64,000 nt of DNA from Piscinibacter aquaticus (GCA_007994965.1 VOPW01000001.1:3720001-3784000); one strand, 5' to 3'; positions 1 through 10,515 are shown, counted from the stretch's first letter. Notes: generated by a model not told the origin, from the sequence alone. Program-made: numbers and translations.

Positions 1-237
1 ATCACCAGCCTGCGCTCCCACCCGCAGTTCCGCCAGAGCCGCCTGATCGTCATCACCTCGCTCGACGAATCGCAGCGCGAGCCCTATGCCTTCGCGCTGG
101 CCGGCGTGCCGGTGGTGCACAAGCCCAATCTGGTGGCCGAACTGCCGTGCCTGCTGGCCGACGCCCTCGGCGCCTCGGCGGCACCGGCGCCTTCCCCGCC
201 CCATGAACCGTCCGCGCGTGCTGCTGGTCGACGATGA
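1..237 (+). CDS. Receiver domain, C-terminal end (5' truncated)
   Basis: The window opens inside a gene whose last 78 codons look like the C-terminal half of a CheY-like receiver. A hydrophobic strand (RLIVITS) is followed by VVHKP, which carries the conserved lysine of the phosphorylation site. It is probably the end of a hybrid sensor kinase or response regulator that starts before the window. Its stop overlaps the next gene, whose frame is offset by one base. One base fewer in the CCCC run just before position 203 would join the two into a single kinase with two receivers and an Hpt domain. The fold is clear; whether it is a separate gene is not. Confidence 0.6.
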   Translation: MTSLRSHPQFRQSRLIVITSLDESQREPYAFALAGVPVVHKPNLVAELPCLLADALGASAAPAPSPPHEPSARAAGRR

Positions 238-948
238 CCCGTCGATCCGCCGCTTCGTCGCGCTGGCGCTGGAAGACCTCGACCTCGAGCTGGTCGAGGC
301 CGGCAGCGTCGCGCAGGCGCGCGAACGGCTGGCCGAGGGCGCGGGCTACGCGCTGATCGTCACCGACCTGATGATGCCCGGGAGACCGGGCTCGACCTGC
401 TGCAGCACCTGGCCGAGCAGCCGGCGCAGCGCGGCAGTGCGAGGCTCGCGGTCTTCAGCGCCGGCCTCAATGCGGCCATGCAGGCGCGACTGGCGGGCTT
501 CGACGTCTGGCGGCAGCTCTCCAAACCGATCTCGGTGCTCGAACTCGAGGACTGCGTGCGCGAGGCGCTCGGGGCGGCAACGGCGACCGGGGCCGCCGCG
601 ATCGCCCTGACCGCCACCGCGCCGCCGCGCAGCGACCTCGGGGCTGCGGCCGAAGCGGCGGTCATGCGCCACTTTGCGGGCGATCGGGCGCTCTTCGTGG
701 CCTATCGGACCAGTTGCATCGCCCAGTTCGAGGCCGACATCCGCGCCGGCGATGCCGCCCTCGCCCAGGGCGACATGCCCACGCTGCGCCGCCTCGCGCA
801 CAGCCTCAAGAGCGTGCTGGCGACCCTCGGCGAGGAGGGTGGCAGCGAAGTCGCACGCCAGCTGGAGGACGCTGCCGGCCGATTCGCCGCACCCGACTGC
901 GTTCCCGCTCTGGCAGAGCCTGCGCGATCACCGGCGTCACAGCGCTGA
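203..948 (+). CDS. Receiver-Hpt phosphorelay protein
   Basis: An N-terminal receiver has the acidic pair in VLLVDDDPS, the phospho-acceptor aspartate in IVTDLMMPG and the lysine in QLSKPI. A C-terminal histidine-phosphotransfer domain has the motif RRLAHSLKS, with the phosphorylated histidine. It should pass phosphate between a hybrid kinase (perhaps the one upstream) and a response regulator. The frame breaks near 382, where CCCGGGAG is expected to read CCCGGCGAG. The last 20 or so residues may also be out of frame, because a different frame continues with a helix-like end to about 997. ATG 203 was chosen because it begins the receiver directly. It may really be the tail of one hybrid kinase with the preceding fragment. 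Confidence 0.7.
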
Positions 949-1037
949 AATCACCCACGATCTGAGCGACGGCTGCACGAACGATTCACCCATTTGATAC
1001 GTGGCGCCACAGCGTTTGTATCATTTGAAGCCGACCG

Positions 1038-1923
1038 TCAGCGCAACTCCCGGCTGGCCAGCGCCGCCGCGGCGGCGCGCGTCTCGACACCGAGCTTCTC
1101 GAACACGTGCTCGAGGTGCTTGTTGACGGTGCGCGGGCTCATGCCGAGGATCTCCGCGACATCGCGGTTGGTCTTGCCCTTGGCGATCCACGACAGCACC
1201 TCGGTCTCGCGCGGCGTCAGCGCCGCGGTGGTCAGCCGCGAGGCCGGCGCCTCGCCGGCCTCGCGCAGCCGCAGCAGCCACATCGTCTCGCCCAGCCCCA
1301 CCTCGCCGAGGCGGCGCGCGCCGAGCACACGCCCCTCGGGCGCGGCGTGCTGCGCTTCGTCGCCCGCGGCCATCAGCCGTGCGATGCAGGCGGCCTCGGC
1401 GTCGGCCGCATCGGCGAAGCACTCGGCGATGCGCGCGTGCGCCTGCGGCGAGCGCCAGCGATGCGGCCGCGGGCATCGAGCACCAGCACGCCCAGGCCGC
1501 CGACGTCGACCGCCTCGCGCGCCAGCCGCACCGCGCGGGCGTTGCGCACGTGGGTGGCCAGCCGCGCCAGCACTTCCTGAGCCCGCACCGGCTTGACCAC
1601 GTAATCGACACCGCCGGCGGCGAAGCCGGCGACGATGTGCTCGGTCTCGGCCAGCCCGGTCATGAAGATCACCGGCACGTGCGCGAAGGCCGGCTGCGCC
1701 TTGATGCGCCGGCAGGTCTCGAAGCCGTCGAGGCCGGGCATCAGCGCATCGAGCAGGATCGCATCGGGCACGGCCAGTCGATCTGCGCCAGCGCGGCCTC
1801 GCCGTCGGGCGCGACGAGCACGGTATAGCCCTCGGCCTCCAGCTCGCTGCACAGCGCGCCCAGCGACGAGGGCACGTCGTCGACGACGAGCACGACATCG
1901 CGCGAGGCCGCTGCTTCGCTCAT
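1038..1923 (-). CDS. LuxR-family response regulator (amide/urea block)
   Basis: Two-component response regulator. The receiver (residues about 10-130) has VLVVDD, the phospho-site in ILLDALMPG and the lysine in DYVVKP. A PAS-like middle part follows, then a LuxR/FixJ helix-turn-helix with LTPRETEVL and RTVNKHLEHVFEKLGV. The start codon overlaps the stop of the upstream transporter-kinase gene as ATGA, so the two are translationally coupled and form a cognate pair. It is the natural candidate to bind the palindromes at 5353 and 13344 and control the urt/fmd and ami genes. Two frame breaks (near 1770 and 1460) look like sequencing indels. Family assignment is firm; the target genes are inferred. 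Confidence 0.85.
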
Positions 1924-4900
1924 GCCGCTTCCTCGTCGCGCCGCGGCAGCGAGCGCTGCAGCCGCTCGATCAGCTCGTTCCAGGCAAAGCGCTCGACCAG
2001 CGCGCGCGCCTCGCCGGCCGTGGCGGCGCAGTCCGGGTGCTCGTGCACCAGCCGCTCGAGCGCCAGCACCGTGCCCTGGCGGTGGCCGAGCCGCGCCAGC
2101 CGCACCAGCGTGCGGGCATGCTCCTCGGGCAGCTCGAAGCCGCCGGACGCGGGCGGCGTCCAGCTCGGCACGGCGAGCTCGGCCACCCACTCCAGCTGCA
2201 GCACGCGCTGCAGCGCGGCGAGCAGCTCCGATTCGATCACCGGCTTGTCGACGAAGCCCTGCACGCCGGCCGCGGCCAGCTTGTCGGCCTGGTTCTCGAA
2301 GGCGTTGGCCGAGACCATCAGGATCGGCACCTCGGTGAAGCCGGCCTCGCGGATGCGCCGCGCGGTCTGCCAGCCGTCGAGGTCGTCCATCGTGATGTCC
2401 AGCAGCACGGCATCGGGGCACTGCTCGGCCACGCTCTGCAGGCACTCGGTGCCGCTGGCCGCCTCGCGCAGCCGGAAGCCCAGCGGCAGCAGCAGGCCGG
2501 CGAGCATCTGCCGCTGCGTCGGCTGGTCGTCCACCACCAGCAGCGCGCCGCTGCCCGATGTAGCCGGTCACCGGCCGCTGCGGCACGCCGCGATCGGCCG
2601 GCGCCTCCGAGGTTTCGCTCAGGTACAGGCGCACGGTGAAGGTGCTGCCCTGGCCGGGCGTGCTCTTCACGCTGAGCTCGCCGCCCATCAGCTGTGTCAG
2701 CAGATGGGTGATCGTCAGGCCCAGGCCGGTGCCGGGCTCGCCGCTGCGCCGGCCGGCGCTGCCGCGCTCGAAGGGCAGGAAGATGCGCTCGAGGTCCTGC
2801 TCCGCGATGCCGATGCCGGTGTCGATGACCTCGAAGCGCACCACCTCGCGGCTGTGGTCCAGCCGCAGCACGATGCGGCCGCGGTCGGTGAAGCGCACCG
2901 CGTTGCCGAGCAGGTTGACGAGGATCTGGCGCAGCCGCCGCGCATCGGCGCGTACGAAGGCCGGCACGCGCCCTTCGGTCTGCAGCTCGAAGGCCAGTCC
3001 CTTGGCGGCCGCCTGCGGCGCCACCATGCCGACAATGTCGTCGAGGAATTCGCGCATCGACATCGGCGCGATATCCAGGCGCAGCTTGCCGGCCTCGATG
3101 CGCGCGAGGTCGAGCAGGCCGTCGATCAGCCCGTGCAGGTGCTCGCCGCTGCGCCGGATGGTGTCGACCGCCGTGGCGCGGCTGGCCGTGCAGCCGTTCG
3201 TCCTTCAGCAGGATCTGCGTGTAGCCGAGGATGCTGTTCAGCGGCGTGCGCAGCTCGTGCGTCATGCCGGTCACGTAGCGTGTCTTGGCCCTGGTTGGCG
3301 GCTTCGGCGAGATCCTTCGCGCGCTGCAGCGCGGCGTCGGTGCGGCCGTGGGCCTCTATCTCGCGCGTGAGCAGCTGGTTCTGGCGGTTCGATTCATCCT
3401 CGGCCATCTGCCGGCTCTCGCTGCCCAGCACGATCCACCGTGCGCCCACGGCTGCGGCCAGCGACAGCAGCGCGAAGGCCTGCAGGAAGGGCTCGGCCAG
3501 CTGCTTCGCCGCGCCCGCGTGCAGCGCGTTCTGCTGCTCGTAGACCACGCCCAGCACCACCGCCAGCAGCACCAGCAGCGAGACCAGCACGACGAGGTAG
3601 TGGGCGACGCGGAAGTTCACCGCCTCGCTGAAGCGCCGCGGCAGCATCGCGGCGAGAGCGGCGCGCACCGGTCGGCGGCGCGGCCCTCGGGCTTGCAGCG
3701 GTCGTGGCAGCGCGACTCCAGCGTGCAGCACAGCGAGCAGATCGGCGCACCGTAGGCCGGGCACTGCGCCATGTCGTCGGACTCGAAGTCGTTCTCGCAC
3801 ACCGAGCAGCGCACCCGCTGGCCGGGCCGCCACAAGCGCTCGGCCGGGCGGGCCACGTAGTAGCGGCCGCGCGTCCACCGTGCCAGCAGCGGCGCAGTGG
3901 CCATCGCCACGGCCAGCGCGATGAAGGGCGCATAGGCGCGCGCCACCGGCCCGAAGGCGCCGGCGTAGGCGATCACCGAGACCCCGTGGCCACCAGCATC
4001 GCGCCCATGCCCACCGGGTTGATGTCGTACAGGTGGGCGCGCTTGAACTCCACCTGCTTCGGGCTCCAGCCCAGCGGCTTGTTGATGACGAGGTCGGCCA
4101 CGAGCGCACCCACCCAGGCGATCGCCACGTTGCTGTACAGCCCGAGCACGCTCTCCAGCGCGCCGAAGACGCCCAGCGTCATCAGCAGCACCGCGATCAG
4201 CACGTTGAACACCAGCCAGACCACGCGGCCCGGGTGGCTGTGCGTGAGCCGCGCGAAGAAGTTGGACCGTGCCAGCGAGCCGGCGTAGGCGTTGGTGAGG
4301 TTGATCTTCACCTGCGAGACGATCACGAACAGCACCGTGGCCGCCAGCACCCAGCGGGCGTCGTCGAAGACGTAGGCGTAGCCGGCCGTGTACATGTGCG
4401 TCGGCTCGATCGCCTTGTCGGTGGGCAGCTGCTGCTGCAGCACGAGAAAGGCGAGGAAGGCGCCGCCGAGCATCTTCAGCATGCCCGGCACGATCCAGCC
4501 CGGGCCGGCGACCAGCACCGCGCCCCACCAGCGCCAGCGGTTCTCGCGCGTCTTCTCGGGCAGGAAGCGCAGGTAGTCGACCTGCTCGCCGATCTGCACC
4601 ACCAGCGAGAACGCGACCGTCGATGCCGCGCCGAACATCAGCGCATCGAACTCGGCACTACCGGAGATGCGGCCGGCCAGCGTCGAGAACTCGCTGAACT
4701 TGCCCGGGTCCTGCAGCGCCACCGCCGCGTAGGGCAAGAGGCACAGCACGATCCACAGCGGCTGCGTCCACAGCTGCAGCCGCGAGATCAGCGTGATGCC
4801 GTGCATCACCAGCGGGATCACGCCGAGCGAGGCGACGAGGTAGCAGATCCACATCGGCCAGTCGGTGTACATCTGCAGCGCCAGCGCGAGGATGGCCGCC

Positions 4901-5301
4901 TCGAGCGCGAAGAAGATGAAGGTGAAGCTGGCGTAGATCAACGAGGTCAGCGTCGAGCCGAGGTAGCCGAATCCGGCGCCGCGGGTCAGCAGGTCCATGT
5001 CGAGGCCGTACTTGGCCGCGTAGTAGCTGATCGGCAGCCCGGTCAGGAAGACGATCAGCCCGACCACCAGGATCGCCGCCACCGCATTGGCGAAACCGTA
5101 GCTCAGCGCGATCGCGCCGCCGATCGCCTCCAGCGCGAGGAACGAGGTGGCGCCGAAGGCGGTATTGGCGACGCGGAACTCGCTCCACTTGCGGAAGTGG
5201 CGCGGCGTGTAGCGCAGCGCGTAGTCCTCCAGCGTCTCGTTCGCGACCCAGCTGTTGTAGTCGCGGCGGATGCGGAAGATCTTCTGGGGTGCGAGCGCCA
5301 T
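1920..5301 (-). CDS. NCS1-type permease fused to hybrid histidine kinase
   Basis: One long gene, about 1,125 residues after repair. Residues 1-480 are a 12-helix transporter domain of the cytosine/purine/allantoin (NCS1) type, beginning MALAPQKIFRIRRDYNSW. Residues 497-535 are a module with eight cysteines (CSVC ... ICSLCC ... RCHDRC). Two more membrane helices follow (about 557-627). Then come HisKA with MTHELRTPLNS (about 680), a HATPase (GTGLGLTI), a receiver (VDDQP, VLLDITMDD, VDKP) and a helical tail. It is probably a membrane sensor that reports amide or urea availability through the adjacent LuxR regulator. Single-base indels at about 3976, 3668, 3289 (CCCTGG for CCTGG), 3195 and 2560 break the frame. 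ATG 5301 fits the conserved permease N-terminus. Transporter-fused kinases such as CbrA are known, but those use SSS-family domains. Confidence 0.85.
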
Positions 5302-5352
5302 GGTGGCGCCGAAGTCTGCAAGAAGCGGTCCCGCGGCGACCAGAACACCGGC

Positions 5353-5368
5353 TACGTCGAATGACGTA
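5353..5368. promoter_or_regulatory. Palindromic operator TACGTC-N4-GACGTA (urt side)
   Basis: A perfect 6-bp inverted repeat, TACGTC GAAT GACGTA, lies between the divergent transporter-kinase gene (52 bp from its ATG) and urtA (108 bp before its ATG). The same half-sites with the same 4-base spacer occur before amiE. It is a probable binding site for a dimeric regulator, most simply the LuxR-type regulator encoded at 1038-1923. Confidence 0.65.
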
Positions 5369-5476
5369 TTCGTGATGCGTACGCCCTCTCCTACCTTAGA
5401 CGCCATGCCACGGCCGCCGACGCACAGCGTTGGTGCCCGGCGCACGGATTTGTCCTCAACCCGCCAGGAGAGCTGA

Positions 5477-6737
5477 ATGTCACAAGACCACGACCTCGAT
5501 CCGAAATCGCTGCAGCGTCGCCGCCTGCTGCAAGGCGCCGCCGCGCTGCCGCTGGCGGGGCTGCCCGCCTGGGCGTTGGCCCAGCAGTTCCCGACCGCCA
5601 AGGTGAACACCACCAAGCTGGCGATCACCGACACGGAGGTGACGGTGGGCCAGCTGCACAGCGCCACCGGCACGATGGCGATCAGCGAGACCGGCTCGAT
5701 CCAGGCCGAGCAGCTGGCGATCGACCAGATCAACGCGATGGGCGGCATCCTCGGCCGCAAGATCAAGGTCATCAAGGAAGACGGCGCGAGCGACTGGCCG
5801 ACCTTCGCCGAGAAGAGCAAGAAGCTGCTCGTCAACGACCGCGTGGCCACCGTGTTCGGCTGCTGGACCAGCGCCTCGCGCAAGGCGGTGCTGCCGGTGT
5901 TCGAGAAGGAGAACGGCCTGCTGTACTACCCGACCTTCTACGAAGGCCTGGAGCAGAGCAAGAACGTCATCTACACCGGCCAGGAAGCCACCCAGCAGAT
6001 CATCTGGGGCCTGGACTGGGGTGCGAAGGAGAAGAAGGCCAAGACCTTCTTCCTGGTCGGCTCCGACTACATCTGGCCGCGCACCTCGATGAAGATCGCG
6101 CGCAAGCACATCGAGTCGGTCGGCAAGCTCGGCAAGGTGGTCGGCGAGGAGTACTACCCGCTGGGCAACACCAACTTCAACTCGCTGATCAACAAGATCA
6201 AGGTCGCCAAGCCCGACTGCATCTTCTGCGCGGTGGTGGGCGGCTCCAACGTCGCGTTCTACAAGCAGCTCAAGGCCGCCGGCATCACCGGCGACAAGCA
6301 GTTCCTGCTGACGCTGTCGGTGACGGAAGACGAGATGACCGGCGTGGGCGGCGAGAACTTCGCCGGCTTCTACTCGTCGATGAAGTACTTCCAGTCGCTC
6401 GACAACGAGAACAACAAGAAGTTTGTCGCCGCCTTCAAGGCCAAGTACGGCAAGGACGCGGTGATCGGCGACGTGACGCAGGCGGCCTACCTCGGCCCCT
6501 GGCTGTGGAAGGCGGCGGTCGAGAAGGCCGGCAGCTTCGACGTCGACAAGGTGGTGGCGGCCTCGCCCGGCATCGAGCTGAAGACCGCGCCCGAGGGCTA
6601 TGTGAAGCTCGACGCCAACCACCACCTGTGGAGCAAGGCGCGCATCGGCCAGGGGCTGCCGGACGGCACGTTCAAGGTGGTCGCGGAGTCGGCGGACCTG
6701 ATCAAGCCCGACCCCTTCCCCCAAGGGATATCAGTGA
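5477..6737 (+). CDS. urtA: UrtA-type urea/amide-binding protein
   Basis: Periplasmic substrate-binding protein of the branched-chain-amino-acid-like (HAAT) ABC family, about 420 residues, the usual UrtA length. The N-terminus has a twin-arginine signal (QRRRLLQG then a hydrophobic stretch ending AWALAQQ), so export is probably by Tat. The mature part is UrtA-like (VGQLHSATGTMAISE, GCWTSASRKAVLPVFE). A run of five C at about 6717 looks one too long. With four, the protein ends FPKGYQ at 6737, whereas the text as given runs on to 6754. A good ribosome site (AGGAGAG) precedes ATG 5477. Its neighbours fmdA and amiE suggest that amides such as formamide or acetamide may be carried as well as urea. 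Confidence 0.92.
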
Positions 6738-6766
6738 CCCACCCCGGTCATTGACCCACCCCCGTA

Positions 6767-6819
6767 GCGCCTGACGGCGCTCCCCCTCAGGGGCACCGCC
6801 AGCGGACCGGCAGAGCCGG
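6767..6819. repeat. Three consecutive small hairpins between urtA and urtB
   Basis: Three adjacent inverted repeats fill the urtA-urtB gap: GCGCC-TGAC-GGCGC (6767-6780), CCCC-TCA-GGGG (6783-6793) and CCGGC-AGA-GCCGG (6807-6819). There is no T-run. Such structures after a binding-protein gene typically protect the upstream mRNA or reduce read-through, so urtA would be made in excess over the membrane and ATPase subunits. That role is inferred. Confidence 0.55.
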
Positions 6820-6865
6820 ATCCGCGGCGGTCGCTTGATTCACGTGCCTTGACTGGAGTCGTGCG

Positions 6866-7780
6866 ATGACGTTTTCGGAGATGCTGAACATCGGCCTGAT
6901 GCAGGGCTTCGCGGGGCTGAGCCTGTTCTCGGTGCTGCTGCTGATGGGACTGGGGCTGGCGATCATCTTCGGCCAGATGGGCGTGATCAACATGGCGCAT
7001 GGCGAGTTCATGACCATCGGCGCCTACACGATCTTTCTCGGCTCGACACTGACCGAGAAGTTCGCACCCGGCTTCGTCGCCTACTACTTCCCGATCGCGA
7101 TCTGCGTCGCCTTCGTGCTGGCCTTCGCCGCCGGCTGGCTGGTGGAGTGGGCGCTGATCCGGCACCTCTACAAGCGCCCGCTCGACACGCTCCTGGCCAC
7201 GTGGGGCCTGAGCCTCGCGATCCAGCAGGCCTTCCGCTCGGGCATCGGGCCGAAGGAGGTGAGCCCCACGCTGCCCGACTGGCTGCTCGGCTCCTGGGCA
7301 CCGGCCGAGGGCCTGGACATCCCGATCAACGGCCTGTTCGTGCTCGCACTCACCGCGATCGTGACCGGTGGCGTGATGCTGGCCCTCTACAAGAGCCGCT
7401 GGGGCCTGCGCGTGCGCGCCACGGTGAGCAACCGCCAGATGGCCAATGCGATCGGCATCAACACCAAGAAGACCGACCGCCTGACCTTCGCGATCGGCTG
7501 CGGCATCGCCGGCGTGGCCGGCGCGGCCTTCACCACCATCGGCTCGACGGGGCCGACCTCCGGCTCGCTCTACATCGTCGACGCCTTCCTCGTCGTCACC
7601 TTCGGCGGCGCGGCCAGCCTGCTGGGCACCGTGGCCTCGGCCTTCGGCATCGCGCAGACGCAGTCGATCAGCGAATTCTTCATGAGCGGCTCGATGGCCA
7701 AGGTGCTGACGCTGTCGCTGATCGTGCTGATCCTGATGATGCGGCCGCAGGGTCTGTTCGCATCGAAGGTGCGCCGCTGA
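6866..7780 (+). CDS. urtB: Urea/amide ABC transporter permease UrtB
   Basis: Integral inner-membrane permease of the LivH/UrtB family, 304 residues, with about eight to nine hydrophobic helices. The family signature is visible in the stretch GLAIIFGQMGVINMAHGE and in FGGAASLLGT, and the C-terminus MMRPQGLF is typical. It forms the channel together with UrtC. It lies 128 bp after urtA, beyond the hairpin block, and 31 bp before urtC. The frame is intact. Substrate (urea versus short amides) cannot be told from this subunit. Confidence 0.92.
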   Translation: MTFSEMLNIGLMQGFAGLSLFSVLLLMGLGLAIIFGQMGVINMAHGEFMTIGAYTIFLGSTLTEKFAPGFVAYYFPIAICVAFVLAFAAGWLVEWALIRHLYKRPLDTLLATWGLSLAIQQAFRSGIGPKEVSPTLPDWLLGSWAPAEGLDIPINGLFVLALTAIVTGGVMLALYKSRWGLRVRATVSNRQMANAIGINTKKTDRLTFAIGCGIAGVAGAAFTTIGSTGPTSGSLYIVDAFLVVTFGGAASLLGTVASAFGIAQTQSISEFFMSGSMAKVLTLSLIVLILMMRPQGLFASKVRR

Positions 7781-7811
7781 GCCCCATCCCGATCGATTCC
7801 GGAGACCCTGC

Positions 7812-9013
7812 ATGAACTCCCTCAAGACCTGGCTCACCCGCCCCGGCACCGGCAGCGTGCTGATCCTCGCGCTGCTGCTGCTGGTGATCCTGCCGCTGTC
7901 GCTCGATGCCTTCCGCCTCAACCTCGTCGGCAAGTACCTCACCTACGCCTTCGTCGCCGTCGGCCTGGTGATGGTGTGGGGCTACGGCGGCGTGCTCAGC
8001 CTCGGCCAGGGCGTGTTCTTCGGCCTGGGCGGCTACGCGATGGCGATGTTCCTCAAGCTCGAGGCCAGCGACCCGGAGAGCACCAAGATCCAGAGCACGC
8101 CGGGCATCCCCGACTTCATGGACTGGAACCAGCTCACCGAACTGCCGTGGTTCTGGGTGCCGTTCAAGAGCCTGCCCTTCACGCTGATCGCGGTGATCGC
8201 GGTGCCCACGCTGCTGGCCTTCATCATCAGCTACGCGATGTTCAAGCGGCGCGTCGGCGGCGTGTACTTCGCGATCATCACGCAGGCCGTGGCGCTGATC
8301 CTCACCGTGCTGATCATCGGCCAGCAGGGCTACACCGGCGGTGTCAACGGCATGACCGACCTGAAGACGCTGCTGGGCTGGGACATCCGCACCGACTCGG
8401 CCCGGCTCATTCTTTACTACGTCTGTTCGGGGCTTCTTCTCGGCAGCATCGTTCTCTGTGCCTGGATCCAGCGCAGCAAGCTCGGCACGCTGCTGCTGGC
8501 GATGCGCGACAAGGAGGATCGCGTGCGCTTCTCCGGCTACGACGTGGCGATGTTCAAGGTAGCAGTGTTTTGCCTGGGGGCGGCACTGTCCGGCATCGGC
8601 GGCGCGATGTTCGCGCTGCAGGTCGGCTTCATGTCGCCTTCGTTCGTCGGCATCGTCCCGTCGATCGAGATGGTGATCTACGCCGCGGTCGGCGGCCGCA
8701 TGAGCCTGGTCGGCGCGGTCTACGGCGCGCTGCTGGTCAACGCCGGCAAGACCTTCTTCTCGGAGAGCTTCCCGATCTGTGGCTCTTCCTGATGGCCGCG
8801 CTCTTCATCGGCGTGACCATGGCCTTCCCCAACGGCTGGCCGGGCTGGTGGACAGCCACCTGAAGCCGTGGTGGAAGCGCCGCCAGCCGATCGTGCGCAG
8901 CAGAAGGCCGCGCTGGCCGCCGCGCATGCCGCCTACCCCGACGCACCGCCCAAGCCCGCCGCGCCCCCGCCACGCCCACCCTGCCCGCCGGCGTGAGCGG
9001 CCAGCAGGCCTGA
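7812..9013 (+). CDS. urtC: Urea/amide ABC transporter permease UrtC
   Basis: Second membrane permease (LivM/UrtC family). It shows MVWGYGGVLSLGQGVFFGLGGYAMAMF, and the UrtC-type segment QQGYTGGVNGMTDLKTLLG faces the pore. Two indels near the 3' end break the frame: CCC for CCCC at about 8772, and a lost C in GGCCTGGCC at about 8843. When repaired, the protein continues with ALFIGVTMAFPNGLAGL and a 40-50 residue tail very rich in Ala and Pro, stopping at 9011-9013, 13 bp before urtD. The tail is longer than in most UrtC proteins. Its exact sequence is uncertain because a further indel is possible near 8900. Confidence 0.88.
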
Positions 9014-9026
9014 CCCGGAGAAGCCC

Positions 9027-9772
9027 ATGAGCAGCAGCACCGATTTCGCCCTGGCGGTCGAGGACCTGACCGTCTCCTTCGACGGCTTCAAGGCGATCGA
9101 CAGCCTCACCCTGTACATCGACAAGAACGAGCTGCGCGTGATCATCGGCCCGAACGGTGCCGGCAAGACCACGCTGCTGGACCTCATCTGCGGCAAGACC
9201 AAGGCCAGCGCCGGCAGCATCAAGTTCCGCAACGAGGAGCTGACCAAGCTCTCCGAGCACACCCGCGTGCGCAAGGGCATCGGCCGCAAGTTCCAGACGC
9301 CGTCGATCTACGAAAACCTCACCGTCTTCCAGAACCTGGAGGTCTCGTTCCCCAAGGGTCGCTCGGTGCTGGGGCGCTCTTCTTCAAGTGCGACGACGAG
9401 GTCAAGGCGCGCGTGCAGGTGGTGGCCGAGGAAGTGGGTCTGGCCGATGCGCTGCCGATGGAAGCCGGGCTGCTCAGCCACGGCCAGAAGCAGTGGCTGG
9501 AGATCGGGATGCTGCTGATGCAGGAGCCCGAGCTCTTGATGCTCGACGAGCCCATTGCCGGCATGAGCGCCCGCGAACGCGAGCTCACTGCCGAGCTGCT
9601 GCAGCGCATCTGCAGGAACCGCTCGGTGATCGTGATCGAGCACGACATGGATTTCGTCAAGCAGATCGCCCACAAGGTCACCGTGATGCACCAGGGAAAG
9701 ATCCTCGCCGAGGGCTCGATGGAGAAGGTGCAGAACGACCCGAAGGTCATCGACGTGTATCTGGGCCATTGA
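9027..9772 (+). CDS. urtD: Urea/amide ABC transporter ATPase UrtD
   Basis: ABC ATPase of the LivG/UrtD type, about 249 residues. It has Walker A GPNGAGKTT, an unusual signature LSHGQKQWLEIGMLLMQ, Walker B LLMLDEPIAGM and the H-loop in VIEHDMDFV. LSHGQKQ in place of LSGGQ is characteristic of UrtD. The frame breaks near 9375, where CTGGGGCGC should probably read CTGGGCGCGC, then resumes with ALFFKCDDEV. It partners UrtE on the cytoplasmic face of UrtBC. The gene sits in the middle of the operon, 20 bp before urtE. Confidence 0.9.
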
Positions 9773-9792
9773 GGGCCCCAAGGAGCATCGCC

Positions 9793-10481
9793 ATGCTGAG
9801 CGTGAAGGACCTGTTCGTCGCCTACGGGCAAAGCGAGGCGCTGCACGGCATCTCGTTCGAGGCGGCACCGAAGGAAACCGTGGCCATCATGGGCCGCAAC
9901 GGCATGGGCAAGACCACGCTGTTCAAGAGCCTGATGGGCGTGCTGCCCGCCAAGGCCGGCACGGTGAGCGTGGCCGGCCAGGACATCACCAAGGACGAGA
10001 GCTACCGCCGCGTCGCCAAGGGCATCGCCTACGTGCCGCAGGGCCGCATGATCTTCCCGACGCTGACCGTCGAGGAGAACATCCAGACGGGCCTCGAGAA
10101 CGCGACCGACAAGCGCATCCCCGACGAGATCTACGCCCTCTTCCCGGTGCTGTGGGAGATGCGCCGGCGCAAGGGCGGCAACCTCTCCGGCGGTCAGCAG
10201 CAGCAGCTGGCCATCGCCCGCGCGCTGGTCACCAACCCGAAGGTGCTGCTGCTCGACGAGCCGACCGAAGGCATCCAGCCGTCGATCATCAAGGACATCG
10301 CGAAAGCCTTGAACGAGATCCGCAAGCTGCGCGAGATCTCGATCGTCGTGTCCGAGCAGGTGCTGAGCTTCGCGATGGATGTCGCCGACCGCCTGTTCGT
10401 GATCGAAGGTGGCCGGCTCGTGCACGAGACCGGCGCGCTGACACCGACGCCGCCCACATCAAGCAATACCTGTCTGTCTGA
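9793..10481 (+). CDS. urtE: Urea/amide ABC transporter ATPase UrtE
   Basis: Second ABC ATPase (LivF/UrtE type, about 229 residues). It has Walker A GRNGMGKTT, Q-loop YVPQGRMIFPTLTVEENI, signature LSGGQQQQLAIARAL and Walker B LLLDEPTEGIQPS, which is the UrtE hallmark. The last 17 codons are out of frame because of a short C run near 10432. Repaired, the protein ends DTDAAHIKQYLSV at 10481. As written, the frame reads straight into fmdA, which is an artefact. The gene closes the five-gene transporter set. Confidence 0.9.
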
Positions 10482-10515
10482 CCCACCAAGACTTCACCCA
10501 CGAAGGAGCCGAGCC

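Noticed and set aside
4033..5364. Long plus-strand frame of 443 codons opposite the permease domain
   Set aside because: It is rich in His, Arg, Gln and Glu with no domain, as expected for the antisense of a GC-rich gene. The minus strand encodes a clear transporter.
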